A DNA stretch of 64,000 nucleotides from Marinoscillum furvescens DSM 4134 (GCF_003386095.1 NZ_QREG01000006.1:25191-89190); one strand, 5' to 3'. Counted from the first letter of the stretch, positions 8,287 through 17,767 are shown. A program made the numbers and translations. The notes: generated from the sequence alone by a model not told the origin.

Positions 8287-10893
8287 CTAATCAATTTTCA
8301 ATACTCTCACTGTGTGGCGTATCCCATTTTGGGTTTTTAGATCCAATAGATATAGCCCAGCGCCTACCCTCCTCATGTCTATAGGCTGCAGTAAGTCATG
8401 TTTACCTTTTTGAATAATCTGTCCGGAAGGGGTGTAAAGCGTATACCAAACTGGACTGTTTGAATCCTTGATGTGTAGTATAAATGAATTGCGCACTGGG
8501 TTGGGCACAATAGATATATCTGCCACCCAACCATTAGGACGGAGAATGATTTCATTGTACACAGTTACATAGAACGCCCTGGAGGGCACCTGGTTACCAT
8601 CTGCATCGGTGGCTACAGCTATGAGTTTATACTCGCCATTTGGAAACAGCGCCGTATCCCACTGCCAACTATAAGGTGGCTCATAGGCGGTACCTATGGT
8701 ATCATCTCCAGCAATAAATGAAACGCTCACCAGGTCATTGTCTTTATCGTAGGTATCCGCCTCCAGCGTTACTTTGCCCGTAAGCACGGAATCATTTTGA
8801 ATGCTGGAAAGATTTACTTGTGGAGGGTAAGAGTTGTCCACAACGACCTCTATTTCTTCTGTTTTCACCAGATTACCTGCCATATCACGGGCTTCAGCCC
8901 ACAGAGTGTACGCTCCATCGGTTACCGTGTGGGTGTACCAAATCCGCTCAAAAGGCTCAACGAACCTTTCCATCCCTAGCGGCTTACCAGCCACAAAAAA
9001 TCGAACTCCTACCAGATTGTCATCTGTGTCTGTAGCGCTGGCTACAAGTGTAACGTCATTTGCCAAAGTGTCGCCTGAGTTTGGATAATCCAGTGTGATT
9101 GTCGGAGCGGCCTCAGGCACATTGTCTACAAAGACCTTAACCGTTTGGGTATAGCTACTATTACCTTTTTGATCCAGAGCTTTGGCTTTCAGGTGGTACC
9201 AGCCATCATTCAGCTCCTGGGTGTCCCAGTCGTAGGTATAGGGAAAACCAAGTTCGGCACCTAGCTCCTCACCATTCAGGTATAGCTGTATGGATTGCAG
9301 GTCGTCATCAGCATCCTCTGCAGTCAATGCCAGGGATACCATACCACTCACAGTGTCGTTTGGAGCTACACTTGTAAATCCCACCTGTGGGAACCCCGTC
9401 ACCGGGGCTGGATATAGTGCTCCGCACCAATCCTGATTGTACGGTTGATCGCTAACGCCAATACCCTGATTGGCACCGAAATATACCCCTGCTGGTAGAT
9501 AACAAAATGCAGCAGTCTGCTTGGGACATGCCTGAGGTATGCAAAGCGTATCAGTGCTTGTATGCATTTTGAACGTATAACAGAAGTCCTCAAAGTCTTT
9601 TGCATCGTAACTGTCTAAGAGCACTGAATGGGTGCCTTCTTCGGGTGTGGCAGTGGTATTGTAATACACGTTGTAATCAGCTTCATAGCCTCCTGCAGGC
9701 AGGGCATTGCCACCGCCATTCACTACCAGGTTGCCATATAGCTCTAGTTCAGTACTTTCTGTCTCTATCCACTTTCTATCGCCGTTAAATGCACTGACAC
9801 CGATGATGGTATTGTAGGTGACTTCATGCCCAGACACCTCTCCGGTAAGCCAAACCCCAAATCGTGTAGCATTGTATACCAGGTTTTTGGTAAAAGTGAA
9901 ATTGCTCATGGCTCCTCCACCTTTGGTATCAAAAGGAATCTTACAATTATAGAAGACGTTGCCCTCTACCAGCACATGAGTTTTGAGTTCGTTTTTATTG
10001 CTAAAATCGATGGTGCCCTGATCAGGATTGGGGCTGGTACCACCTGGAGTATGTGCTATGTTTCTAAAACGGTTGTTTTTGATCAGCACATAGTTGTGCT
10101 CTGTACCCGGTACTCCCGCTTGCTTGATATCTATTGCATTTTCATGAGGGATTTCTTCTACCTCTTCAGGGTACAAAGCTGGATCGATATAGAAATCATT
10201 ATTATAGATAACCATCCCCTTAAATGTTTCTGTTTTATCTCCCAGCTGTACGCCATCTCCTGCAAAATTGTAAATCTCATTGTTGACAATACGAACGTCT
10301 ACTCCCTCGCTTGCTTTGATGGAGTGAATGTCGTTGTTGGGGATTATTTGTGTGTTTCGCAACACGCTGTTTTGAATCACAATTTCAGAACCCTGGATAG
10401 CCACCTGACCGGCACCTCCACCCCCTCCTTCACAAAGGACTCTATTGATCACTATATTTGACTGAATTAGCTCCAATGTAGGGTTTTTGGACCCTTCTGT
10501 AGCCGTACCATAGAGTCGATCCACGATCCAGTGGCTACCGTCAATTTTGATTCTCTCAAACTCTGCACGCTTTTCGCGCTCCATAGCTACTGGATGTGTA
10601 GTGGTATCCGAAGGGTTTTCAGGATTATAATACACCAGCCATTTGGGGTTGCTGGCACTTCCGGAAGTTGTAATCTTGATCATCCCGAGAGCGGTATAAT
10701 CACCGGGAGCTACAAAAAAATACGACTTGTTTTCATCGTTGATGGTGCTCCAGTCCTCATTCGATTGTATCAACACCATGGTGGTATCACTGGGGTCATA
10801 CTGCGGAATATCGCAAAGGTATTCGTAAGGGTTTTGCCCATGAGCAGAAAGTGCAATTACCAGAAGAGTCACTATGCTGTACCAATTCTTCAT
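8287..10893 (-). CDS. Secreted parallel beta-helix protein with Ig-like repeats and T9SS sorting domain
   Basis: I place the start at 10893 (MKNWYSIVTLLVIALSAHG), giving a clean signal peptide and 868 residues; the frame is open 90 bases further upstream but that stretch is not signal-like. Order: beta-helix domain (about 20-490) with the motif INDEN..YFFVAPGDYTALG and rungs such as HENAIDIK and QGTIDFSN; three bacterial Ig-like domains (about 505-590, 598-685, 690-775; each with LQSIQLYLNGEELG-like strands); and a C-terminal type A T9SS sorting domain (about 785-868, VPNPVRNSFILHI..YTPSGQIIQKG). It is therefore exported by the type IX system. It is the first gene of the three-gene unit beta-helix, beta-helix lipoprotein, GH2, which suggests stepwise breakdown of one polymer. 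Confidence 0.82.
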   Translation of the reverse strand: MKNWYSIVTLLVIALSAHGQNPYEYLCDIPQYDPSDTTMVLIQSNEDWSTINDENKSYFFVAPGDYTALGMIKITTSGSASNPKWLVYYNPENPSDTTTHPVAMEREKRAEFERIKIDGSHWIVDRLYGTATEGSKNPTLELIQSNIVINRVLCEGGGGGAGQVAIQGSEIVIQNSVLRNTQIIPNNDIHSIKASEGVDVRIVNNEIYNFAGDGVQLGDKTETFKGMVIYNNDFYIDPALYPEEVEEIPHENAIDIKQAGVPGTEHNYVLIKNNRFRNIAHTPGGTSPNPDQGTIDFSNKNELKTHVLVEGNVFYNCKIPFDTKGGGAMSNFTFTKNLVYNATRFGVWLTGEVSGHEVTYNTIIGVSAFNGDRKWIETESTELELYGNLVVNGGGNALPAGGYEADYNVYYNTTATPEEGTHSVLLDSYDAKDFEDFCYTFKMHTSTDTLCIPQACPKQTAAFCYLPAGVYFGANQGIGVSDQPYNQDWCGALYPAPVTGFPQVGFTSVAPNDTVSGMVSLALTAEDADDDLQSIQLYLNGEELGAELGFPYTYDWDTQELNDGWYHLKAKALDQKGNSSYTQTVKVFVDNVPEAAPTITLDYPNSGDTLANDVTLVASATDTDDNLVGVRFFVAGKPLGMERFVEPFERIWYTHTVTDGAYTLWAEARDMAGNLVKTEEIEVVVDNSYPPQVNLSSIQNDSVLTGKVTLEADTYDKDNDLVSVSFIAGDDTIGTAYEPPYSWQWDTALFPNGEYKLIAVATDADGNQVPSRAFYVTVYNEIILRPNGWVADISIVPNPVRNSFILHIKDSNSPVWYTLYTPSGQIIQKGKHDLLQPIDMRRVGAGLYLLDLKTQNGIRHTVRVLKID

Positions 10894-11115
10894 TTGTGTT
10901 TCTTTAAGGGTCACCTTCGATTTACAGCAGGACGATGAACAAACAACGACGATTGATCCCCGCATAGAGAAGCCGGGAGCCAAGAGAAAAGCAACATTAG
11001 GCAGGTTACTTGCCTATTAGTTTGCAGTGTCTATCCGAGTTAAATCGTTGATGACTCGTGATGCAATCAGGTTTGAAGCCCAATACACTTATAAGAGGAA
11101 TGGCCAGCTGATTTT

Positions 11116-11127
11116 TACTCAAAAAAA
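11116..11127 (-). promoter_or_regulatory. Candidate ECF-sigma promoter element upstream of the beta-helix/GH2 operon
   Basis: TACTCAAAAAAA on the plus strand (TTTTTTTGAGTA on the coding strand), about 225 bases upstream of the start at 10893. It matches the elements at 2782 and 15388 in the T-run plus GAGTA core, but lacks the second A/T tract of those two. Confidence 0.4.
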
Positions 11128-11253
11128 TGCAGGAAAATATTTCTGAATCTAACCAAGGGGCGCTTCACGCACCTATATCAACTAAAAGTCAAGGGTTTAA
11201 GTATTTCAATACGTTCTTTAACCCACACTATTTGGGGGAACCCAATTGTTGAG

Positions 11254-11289
11254 ATAAAAAAATCTCCCCCATAAAGTATGAAGGAGATT
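11254..11289 (-). terminator. Rho-independent terminator of the 1301-aa beta-helix gene
   Basis: On the minus strand AATCTCC (11289-11283) pairs with GGAGATT (11267-11261), with a 15-base loop, followed by a T-run. It lies about 20 bases after the stop codon at 11310. Confidence 0.65.
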
Positions 11290-11309
11290 CATTTTGGTAG
11301 TAGTAGAAT

Positions 11310-14300
11310 CTAATCTTTAATAATTCTAAATATTTGAGAGGTATCATCCTGAAGTCTAATGTCCAGGAGGTAAACTCCTGCTGGCAGGTGTTCGGTGATG
11401 ATCTGGTGTTGTTTCCCAAAAAGCACTCCCTCGGACATTATCGCCCCGCTGATCGAGCGAATGCTAAACTGCCCGCTGAGGTCATCGCCTCCCTGACTAA
11501 TCTTGAGTAGGTTAGTGACTGGATTAGGGAAGACATTTACAGTTGTCTGCACATTTTTATCCTTAACCAAATCTAGACTCCCCTGACGGCTAGAGCTATT
11601 CACAGAGATATTGCAAACATCCACTTCATAGCCAGAGTTCGTACTCTTCAAAATAGCAGGTAACTTATCGATTTGAGTGATCGATGAAGAATTGCTATGA
11701 AAATCATTGTCATTGGCAATTTGAGAAGGTGAATCTCCCGTTTTATTGGCAAAGACATCATACGTATGATTCGTAAGGTCTACTACCATTTTGATATGGT
11801 AAGTATCACCAGCACTGAACGGTATGTTCGTTGAAGGCCAACCTTGATTATCTCTTGCATGAATCTTTCCACTTTTGAAGCGAACTACTGCAGCTACGTC
11901 ATTTTCATGACTCACGCTCCCATCAGACAAACCGATTTCAGTATGTAGATTATGACTTGGAGTCACATCAAATTCTATAGTGAAATTGGACGTTTGGGTA
12001 GCTATACTGGTATTTACGTAGCTATTATTATTCGGCAAGGTCTCACAGCTTCCACCGGAGTTTGAGACATTTACAGTAATGCTCGATGAAGTAGTCGAAT
12101 TGCCTGCTGCATCGGTAGCTAAGGCAGTGATCGTGTGAGACCCATTAGAAACTCCGTTGGAATCCCAGCTCAGTGAAAACGGTGCAGACGTATCCTGTGA
12201 GCCCAGGTTGCTACCGTTTAGCTTAAACTGCACCCCCACCAAATCACTATCCGGATCAGAAGCTGAGGCACTGATGGTCACAGTATTGGACACCGTGGCA
12301 TTGTGACTCGGAGCTGTCACAGATACTGTAGGAGCGCTCCCTCCGGAGGCATTGGACACTGTCACGGTGATACTCGACGAAGTAGTGGTATTACCAGCTG
12401 CATCGGAAGCTTCCGCTGTAAGTGTATATACACCATTGGACACTCCGGTGGTATTCCAGCTATAGCTATATGGCGAAGAGGTATCCTGGGACCCCAGGTT
12501 GCTTCCATTCAACTTAAACTGAACTCCCGATAGATCACCATCTACATCAGAGGCTGAAGCATCTATGGAAATTGTACCAGAAACCGTAGAATTATTTGAT
12601 GGAGACGTAATGGAGACTGTAGGTGCTGAGGAGCTAGACCCGTTTCCGTCCACCTGAATGTTACACACATCTACCTGATAGCCAGTGCTTGTACTTTTGA
12701 GTATGGCAGCCAATTTATCAAAACTCGTAATAGATGATGAGTTGCTATGAAAAGCATTGTCTGTGCCTATCTGCGTAGGAGTATCTCCATCGGCATTGGC
12801 ATATACGTCGTAGGTATGGTTGCTCACGTCGATGACCATTTTGATATGGTAGGTCTCATCTTCGATATAGGTAATATGTGTTGACGGATAGCCCTGATTA
12901 TCTCTGGCATGAATTTTACCACTTTGAAAACGAATCATTGCAGCTACATCGTTTGCGGAGCTAGCATTACCATCCGAAACACCAATTTCACTGTTTACAT
13001 TAGACTGATAAGGAATCACATCAAATTCTACCACCACGGTTCCCGATTGACTACCCAGATCAGTATTGGTCCAGGTATTTGTATTGGGCAATACCACGCA
13101 CGTAGGCAAAGGATTGTCTACTGTGACGGATATGGCTGAAGAGGTAGTGGTCATGCCCGTGGCATCTCGAGCTACCGCCGTAAGACTATAAGTGCCATTT
13201 GATACGGATTTGGTATCCCAGCATGCCGAATATGGATAAGAGGTATCTTCATCTCCCAGGTTTTCACCATCGAGTTTAAACTGCACGCCTACCAAATCAC
13301 CATTACTATCGCTTGCTGAAGCCGTCACAGTAATTTTATCTTCTACGGTGGAGCTGTTGGATGGAGAGGTGATAGACACTGTAGGGGCCACATCTGTTTG
13401 GTTGTCTACGATCACAGTAATTGTGGCAGAATATCCCAGGTTTCCGTTATCATCACGGCCTACTGCTTGCAGGGTATGTTCACCTTCGCTGGCGGTAGTA
13501 GTATTCCAACTAATCGAATAAGGTGATCCGGTATCTTCTGCTCCCAAATCACTCCCATCCAGTTTAAATTGTACTCCGGCCAGGTCATTATCAGGATCTG
13601 AAGCGGATGCAGTAAGCGTAATGGTCCCATCCACAGTTTGGTTATTGCTGTGGCTTGTAATGGACACCACCGGATTGGCCCCGTTGCCATTAGGAGATAG
13701 TGCTCCTGCCCAACTTTGAGTATAAGTATCGCTGTTGTCATAGCCAATGCCACTGTTATTGCCAAAGGTTATGCCGTTGGTCAGGTTATAGTGTGGCGAG
13801 CTGGTGGTAGGTACCGCATTGGGTATTGTAAGGGATACGGTGCCGGTAAACATTCCCATCGTAAACGAGTAGTCTGTCTGATCGGCATCAGCAGCGGTAG
13901 AATAGCTAATGGAGTTGGTTCCTTCGAAACTATGCCCCGAGCTATTGTAAAATGCATTGTAATCTGACACCGTACCACTAGGAGAGTCACTCAAAGTGCC
14001 ACCACCATCTATGATTACATTACCTACGATGCGAGTACTGGTAGCCCTGGACTCCATCCACTCCTGATCACCATTTAGAGCTTCTACTTCCACCACCGTG
14101 TTGAGGTAGATATCATGGTTGTGCTCTGTGTTTTTTGGCATCCAGATAGCAAATCTTTCTGCTTTATACATGAGATTTCTTCGGATGGTATAATGATCAG
14201 TAAGCTTGCCTCCTTTAGTATTGATAGGCACTCTACATTCGTAAAAGATATTGTCTTCGATAAGAATGTAGCTCTTATCTGTACCATCATTACTATGATC

Positions 14301-15215
14301 TATGGCCCCCTGGTCTGTATTTGGGCTCGTGCCCCCTGGGGTTTTACCGAGATTTCTAAACCTGTTGTTCTTTATCAGCACATGTTCTCCACTTCCAGTG
14401 CCACCAGCGTTTTTGATGTCTATCCCGTTTTCATGAGGAATTTCTGAAACACTGGAGCTGTATTTGGCAGGATCTATGTAAATATCATTGTCGTAGATGA
14501 CCGTTCCTTTGAAAGGCTGATTTGGCCCGAGCTGAATTCCATCTCCTGCAAAATTGTAGATTTCATTATGCACAATTCGGTTGTATTCTCCCACATCAAA
14601 CTTGATTCCGTGATTGTCATCTCCTGTGGATATTTGGGTATTTCGAATCACACAATGCTGTACCACGCAATAATCCGCGGGACCTTTACCAGAACCAGTT
14701 CCTCCCATACTAATCTGGCCGGCACCTCCGCCACCATGCTCCAACAAACAACGGTTGAGCACAATGTGGTCATCTACCAAATAGATATTGGGATTTCGAG
14801 TAGGTTCGTCACCTATGGCTCTGATTCTGTCCAATCGCCAATAGGCGCCTTCCACATTTAGCCTACCGAAGGTGACATAGTCTGAAGGATCCATGTCCAC
14901 CGGATGAGTTGTATAGTCTGTGGGGTTGTTGGGATCATAGTAAATCAGCCAGCGGGGGTTGCTAGAGGTCCCATCACCAGTTAGCGCTGTGGTCCCCAGA
15001 CTCGTATAATCTCCGGGTTGAATAAAAAAGATCCGCTTGTTGGTATCACTTATAACCGAGCTAAAATTGGCTGGCGAAGTGATCATCCCCATCTCGCTGT
15101 TGTTGGGGTCGTAGACAGGTATTGTAAGAGACTCTTCGTAGGGGCCTTGGGCTCTCACTAGTCCAAAACATAAAAGTATACTAAGGCATGACAGTATTAC
15201 TTTCTTCATCATCAT
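11310..15215 (-). CDS. Large secreted beta-helix protein with Ig-like and lectin-like repeats and T9SS sorting domain
   Basis: A 1301-residue modular protein. Signal peptide 1-22 (start MMMKKVILSC; the MKK two codons in could also be used). The beta-helix domain (about 25-510) carries the paralogue block FFIQPGDYTSLG and rungs such as HENGIDIKNAGG. Then come Ig-like domain pairs (about 515-605, 608-700), a concanavalin/LamG-like module (about 705-850; IRFQSGKIHARDNQG), a second Ig pair (about 860-1050) and a second, clearly homologous lectin-like module (about 1055-1205; VRFKSGKIHARDNQG). A type A T9SS sorting domain closes it (about 1225-1301, VNVFPNPVTNLLKI). The duplicated lectin-like modules are probably glycan-binding. 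Separate transcription unit with its own promoter-like element and terminator. Enzyme family not assignable by eye. Confidence 0.82.
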   Translation of the reverse strand: MMMKKVILSCLSILLCFGLVRAQGPYEESLTIPVYDPNNSEMGMITSPANFSSVISDTNKRIFFIQPGDYTSLGTTALTGDGTSSNPRWLIYYDPNNPTDYTTHPVDMDPSDYVTFGRLNVEGAYWRLDRIRAIGDEPTRNPNIYLVDDHIVLNRCLLEHGGGGAGQISMGGTGSGKGPADYCVVQHCVIRNTQISTGDDNHGIKFDVGEYNRIVHNEIYNFAGDGIQLGPNQPFKGTVIYDNDIYIDPAKYSSSVSEIPHENGIDIKNAGGTGSGEHVLIKNNRFRNLGKTPGGTSPNTDQGAIDHSNDGTDKSYILIEDNIFYECRVPINTKGGKLTDHYTIRRNLMYKAERFAIWMPKNTEHNHDIYLNTVVEVEALNGDQEWMESRATSTRIVGNVIIDGGGTLSDSPSGTVSDYNAFYNSSGHSFEGTNSISYSTAADADQTDYSFTMGMFTGTVSLTIPNAVPTTSSPHYNLTNGITFGNNSGIGYDNSDTYTQSWAGALSPNGNGANPVVSITSHSNNQTVDGTITLTASASDPDNDLAGVQFKLDGSDLGAEDTGSPYSISWNTTTASEGEHTLQAVGRDDNGNLGYSATITVIVDNQTDVAPTVSITSPSNSSTVEDKITVTASASDSNGDLVGVQFKLDGENLGDEDTSYPYSACWDTKSVSNGTYSLTAVARDATGMTTTSSAISVTVDNPLPTCVVLPNTNTWTNTDLGSQSGTVVVEFDVIPYQSNVNSEIGVSDGNASSANDVAAMIRFQSGKIHARDNQGYPSTHITYIEDETYHIKMVIDVSNHTYDVYANADGDTPTQIGTDNAFHSNSSSITSFDKLAAILKSTSTGYQVDVCNIQVDGNGSSSSAPTVSITSPSNNSTVSGTISIDASASDVDGDLSGVQFKLNGSNLGSQDTSSPYSYSWNTTGVSNGVYTLTAEASDAAGNTTTSSSITVTVSNASGGSAPTVSVTAPSHNATVSNTVTISASASDPDSDLVGVQFKLNGSNLGSQDTSAPFSLSWDSNGVSNGSHTITALATDAAGNSTTSSSITVNVSNSGGSCETLPNNNSYVNTSIATQTSNFTIEFDVTPSHNLHTEIGLSDGSVSHENDVAAVVRFKSGKIHARDNQGWPSTNIPFSAGDTYHIKMVVDLTNHTYDVFANKTGDSPSQIANDNDFHSNSSSITQIDKLPAILKSTNSGYEVDVCNISVNSSSRQGSLDLVKDKNVQTTVNVFPNPVTNLLKISQGGDDLSGQFSIRSISGAIMSEGVLFGKQHQIITEHLPAGVYLLDIRLQDDTSQIFRIIKD

Positions 15216-15533
15216 AGGTTTGGTTTAAAATTCTACATCATTAGATCTGATAGTCTATTCATCATGAGCGTGAGCTTTTTTGAGTTTACAATTAGTGCAT
15301 AGAAGTGGCCACTCCATACTAGATGCAATCAAACACAACAAAGCCTTCTAAGGCTTACAGACAGAAGAGAAGGAAGAATTCAACTTCTACTCAAAAAAAT
15401 TTTCTTTTTTTCAAGAAACAGAAAAATGCCTCGCTCTTTAAGGCCTGTTTTTACAATTTCCTCAACACCCTCATGAATAGGGAGGCGAAATTGGACGAGA
15501 TGAAAAATGGAGGTTAAGAACAAGGTTAGCGCC
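15216..15533. other. Intergenic region upstream of the 1301-aa beta-helix gene
   Basis: Contains the promoter-like element at 15388-15415. A 64-codon plus-strand ORF (15323-15517) is K/N-rich, has no supporting signal and overlaps that element, so I do not call it a gene. Confidence 0.5.
15388..15415 (-). promoter_or_regulatory. Candidate ECF-sigma promoter element upstream of the 1301-aa beta-helix gene
   Basis: Minus strand reads CTTGAAAAAAAG, then AAAATTTTTTTGAGTA; almost identical over 28 bases to the element upstream of fecR at 2782-2809. It lies about 175 bases upstream of the start at 15215. Confidence 0.5.
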
Positions 15534-16253
15534 TCAAATCGTTTTGATGAGCTTCATAAAGCTTTCCTTCTGAGAGGCGCTTATTGGTATTTCCTGCATG
15601 CCTATGTATATCACATTTCCTTCGAAAGAATCGATGGCGTCTACATTCACCAGATAGGATCGGTGCACCCGAATGAATTTGGGGTGGTTGAGACGTGACA
15701 TGAAATGTTTAAGGTTTAGGGTAAGGGTGATTTTCTTGTCTGAAGTGTAGATATCGCAATAGCTTCCGAGTGCTTCTACATAAGCAATATCGCTTATCAA
15801 AAGCTTGTTGAACCGATGCCCCTCACGAATAAAAATGCGATCATTGACAAAGTAAGCACCATCAGGTTCTTCTTGCTGCTGATCCAGTTTTTTGAAGGCA
15901 AGCTTGATGGCCACCACAAGGTTACGGGCCTCGAAGGGCTTCACAATGTAGGCTGCAGGTTCAACGCTGGAGGCACGCTCCAAATATTCTGAATCATCAA
16001 AAGCGGTGAGGAATATGACCGCAACATTGGAAATCTGCTTGAGCTCTGCAGCCAGCTGTATTCCATCTTTATCACCATTGATGTTGATATCACAAAGCGC
16101 AATATCTGGCTCCATGAGACGCGCCAGCGTAAGTGCCTCCTCGGCATTTGCAGCTTTACCTACCACTTCGAACTCATGCTGATCGAGAACCTGAGCGATT
16201 TCTTCGGCCACAATAAATTCGTCTTCAACAACCAGCACTTTTACTCTATGCAT
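15534..16253 (-). CDS. LytTR-type response regulator
   Basis: A 239-residue two-component response regulator. The receiver domain (1-120) has the acidic pair E10-D11, the phospho-acceptor D55 in IALCDININGDKDG, the conserved Thr in IFLTAFDD and Lys in YIVKPFEARN. The C-terminal LytTR DNA-binding domain (about 135-239) carries the typical LISDIAYVEALGSYCDIYT and FIRVHRSYLVNVDAID motifs. No sensor kinase gene is adjacent, so it is an orphan here; such regulators in Bacteroidota usually pair with a 7TM or histidine-kinase gene elsewhere. Target genes are unknown. Confidence 0.93.
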   Translation of the reverse strand: MHRVKVLVVEDEFIVAEEIAQVLDQHEFEVVGKAANAEEALTLARLMEPDIALCDININGDKDGIQLAAELKQISNVAVIFLTAFDDSEYLERASSVEPAAYIVKPFEARNLVVAIKLAFKKLDQQQEEPDGAYFVNDRIFIREGHRFNKLLISDIAYVEALGSYCDIYTSDKKITLTLNLKHFMSRLNHPKFIRVHRSYLVNVDAIDSFEGNVIYIGMQEIPISASQKESFMKLIKTI

Positions 16254-16360
16254 AGTATACTTCCTCTTGTATCAGGGGAGAATATCCTCCCAGGTCAGTC
16301 TCACAGCGGTAAGTAAATCTATCGAATTTTATTAGATCAATGAAATCTCAGGCTAACTAG

Positions 16361-16519
16361 CTAATAACCATCGTTGTAGCCATCAGCATCACCATCAGCA
16401 TACCCTGAGTTATAGGCTCCAGTAGTTTCAGATTTTACAGGTTGAATGTCTTCGGATTGGTCAGTACAGCCACTAAGGATAAGTAGCAGTACCACTGCAA
16501 GGGGTGATAAGGTTTTCAT
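16361..16519 (-). CDS. 52-residue lipoprotein with Gly/Tyr/Asp-rich tail
   Basis: A small gene encoding MKTLSPLAVVLLLILSGC followed by an acidic mature part. The signal sequence and lipobox LSGC are textbook, so it is probably a real exported lipoprotein despite its size. The last 17 residues are built of Tyr-Gly-Asp units (YNSGY, ADGDADGY, NDGY), a pattern seen in flexible or metal-binding tails. It stands alone between a response regulator and a hypothetical gene, all on the minus strand. I do not recognise a family and infer only a periplasmic or surface location. Confidence 0.65.
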   Translation of the reverse strand: MKTLSPLAVVLLLILSGCTDQSEDIQPVKSETTGAYNSGYADGDADGYNDGY

Positions 16520-16619
16520 TGTTTTGGGCGGTTAGTAAAAATTAGGACAGAGAATTTAATCACAAATCCAATGAATTACAAAATAGATTCGATGAACAAC
16601 TACAGCATCCTCCTACTTC

Positions 16620-17312
16620 TCAATCCACCGTTAAATCCTCTACCTGCAAGGTAAAACCTAAAGGCCCTAAATGGTGATCAGCAAACCACACTTCACCATA
16701 CTGCTGCCAATTTTCCCATGAAAACTCCACCCCTCCGACAGGAATGATGCTTACCCACATTTGCCAGGCAACAGGGCGATAGGTATGTTTATCTAGCACC
16801 CACAAGTATGAATCACCAGGAGTTACACCCCCACTACTGTATGTCACCAACAATCCATGTCCACGGTCGGTCTCTACATAACTTCTAGACGTCCCCGGAT
16901 CCCGCACTTTAAAAGGTGCCACTAACCAAAACGAATCATTAGCAAAATATTCCCAGGCCTTCCACAACACTTTGTCTAACTGTTCTCCACTCAATGGGCG
17001 CTCTCCCCGATAGGCGTAACCACGAATTGATTCTGTAGACAGCATTACTGTAAATTCATCCCAACTTACCTGTACACTATCCTGCTGCTTATCCCAAACA
17101 TAATGATGGCCTGGCGGATAACTCCAACGTATCGTTTCCAGGTTTTGATATCCATCATAACCCACTGCTGAAAGCAAACTATCTGCGAGACGTTCAGCAC
17201 GCAATCCTGGCTGACCTTGAGGAAGGCTTTCGTGAACTGAAACACCTAAAAATGTAAAGCTCAAAAAGAGTACAAGTACCAGTAGCCCCAGTATTTTAAA
17301 TAGTTTAGTCAT
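16620..17312 (-). CDS. Hypothetical exported or membrane-anchored protein
   Basis: A 230-residue protein with one N-terminal hydrophobic segment (about 5-26, LFKILGLLVLVLFLSFTFLG) followed by a soluble, Trp-rich domain (for example WKAWEYFANDSFWLVAPFKV and WVLDKHTYRPVAWQMWVS). The segment order, with paired beta-strands and a final strand rich in aromatic residues, reminds me of LolA/outer-membrane-lipoprotein-sorting folds, but no diagnostic motif supports that. It begins 70 bases downstream of a minus-strand thioesterase gene (start 17312, thioesterase stop 17348: 35-base gap) and may be co-transcribed with it. Function unknown. Confidence 0.7.
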   Translation of the reverse strand: MTKLFKILGLLVLVLFLSFTFLGVSVHESLPQGQPGLRAERLADSLLSAVGYDGYQNLETIRWSYPPGHHYVWDKQQDSVQVSWDEFTVMLSTESIRGYAYRGERPLSGEQLDKVLWKAWEYFANDSFWLVAPFKVRDPGTSRSYVETDRGHGLLVTYSSGGVTPGDSYLWVLDKHTYRPVAWQMWVSIIPVGGVEFSWENWQQYGEVWFADHHLGPLGFTLQVEDLTVD

Positions 17313-17347
17313 GGTGAGCGATGAAGTTTGTCATGAACAACAGGCTA

Positions 17348-17767
17348 TCAATCATTCTGTTTGATTTCGTCTGAAGATGGAGCAAATAAATGCTTAATTT
17401 CATCAGGAATACGTGTGGGACGCCTTCGTTTAGTATCAATCATACACCATTCTGTTTCTGCCTCTACCAGAAGAGTCTCATTTTTAAAGACCTCCACGCG
17501 CCGAACAGATCTCACCCCCTCTGTATCTTTAACGAATGTAACCAGTCGTAATTCATCGCCGGGCAAACCAGGCTTGTGATAACGAATGTGATGACTGAGC
17601 ACTACCCACAAATAAGCACTTTTAAGCTCATCTGATGCCAATCGCTCCCAATGAGCCCTCGCTATGTCCTGAATCCATTGCAGGTACACTACATTATTGA
17701 CATGGCCTAGCTCATCCAGATGCTCGTTACTTACGGTTAGTCTTTCCTCGTATACTCTAGCTTTCAT
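17348..17767 (-). CDS. Hotdog-fold acyl-CoA thioesterase (4HBT/YbgC type)
   Basis: A 139-residue single-domain hotdog protein, the normal length for the 4-hydroxybenzoyl-CoA thioesterase family, cytosolic. The family active-site region is clear: D18, then H22-V-N-N at the start of the long helix (LDELGHVNNVVYLQW), followed by the beta-sheet with HHIRYHKPGLPGDELRLVTFV. It would hydrolyse a small or medium acyl-CoA; the substrate cannot be read. The gene is preceded on its own strand by a terminator, so it starts a new unit and probably reads into the hypothetical gene at 16620-17312. Confidence 0.88.
   Translation of the reverse strand: MKARVYEERLTVSNEHLDELGHVNNVVYLQWIQDIARAHWERLASDELKSAYLWVVLSHHIRYHKPGLPGDELRLVTFVKDTEGVRSVRRVEVFKNETLLVEAETEWCMIDTKRRRPTRIPDEIKHLFAPSSDEIKQND

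Larger units (their letters stand above)
10894..11309. other. Intergenic region between two beta-helix transcription units
   Basis: No coding sequence seen. It holds a terminator for the 1301-aa gene near 11254-11289 and a candidate ECF promoter element at 11116-11127 for the gene starting at 10893; the rest has no recognisable structure. Confidence 0.6.

Noticed and set aside
8287..10893. Direct call of PL6 alginate lyase for the beta-helix proteins
   Set aside because: The fold fits, but the PL6 signature lysine/arginine motifs were not recognised; only a fold-level call is justified.
15323..15517. 64-codon Lys/Asn-rich ORF
   Set aside because: Low complexity, and it overlaps the promoter-like element of the divergent gene.
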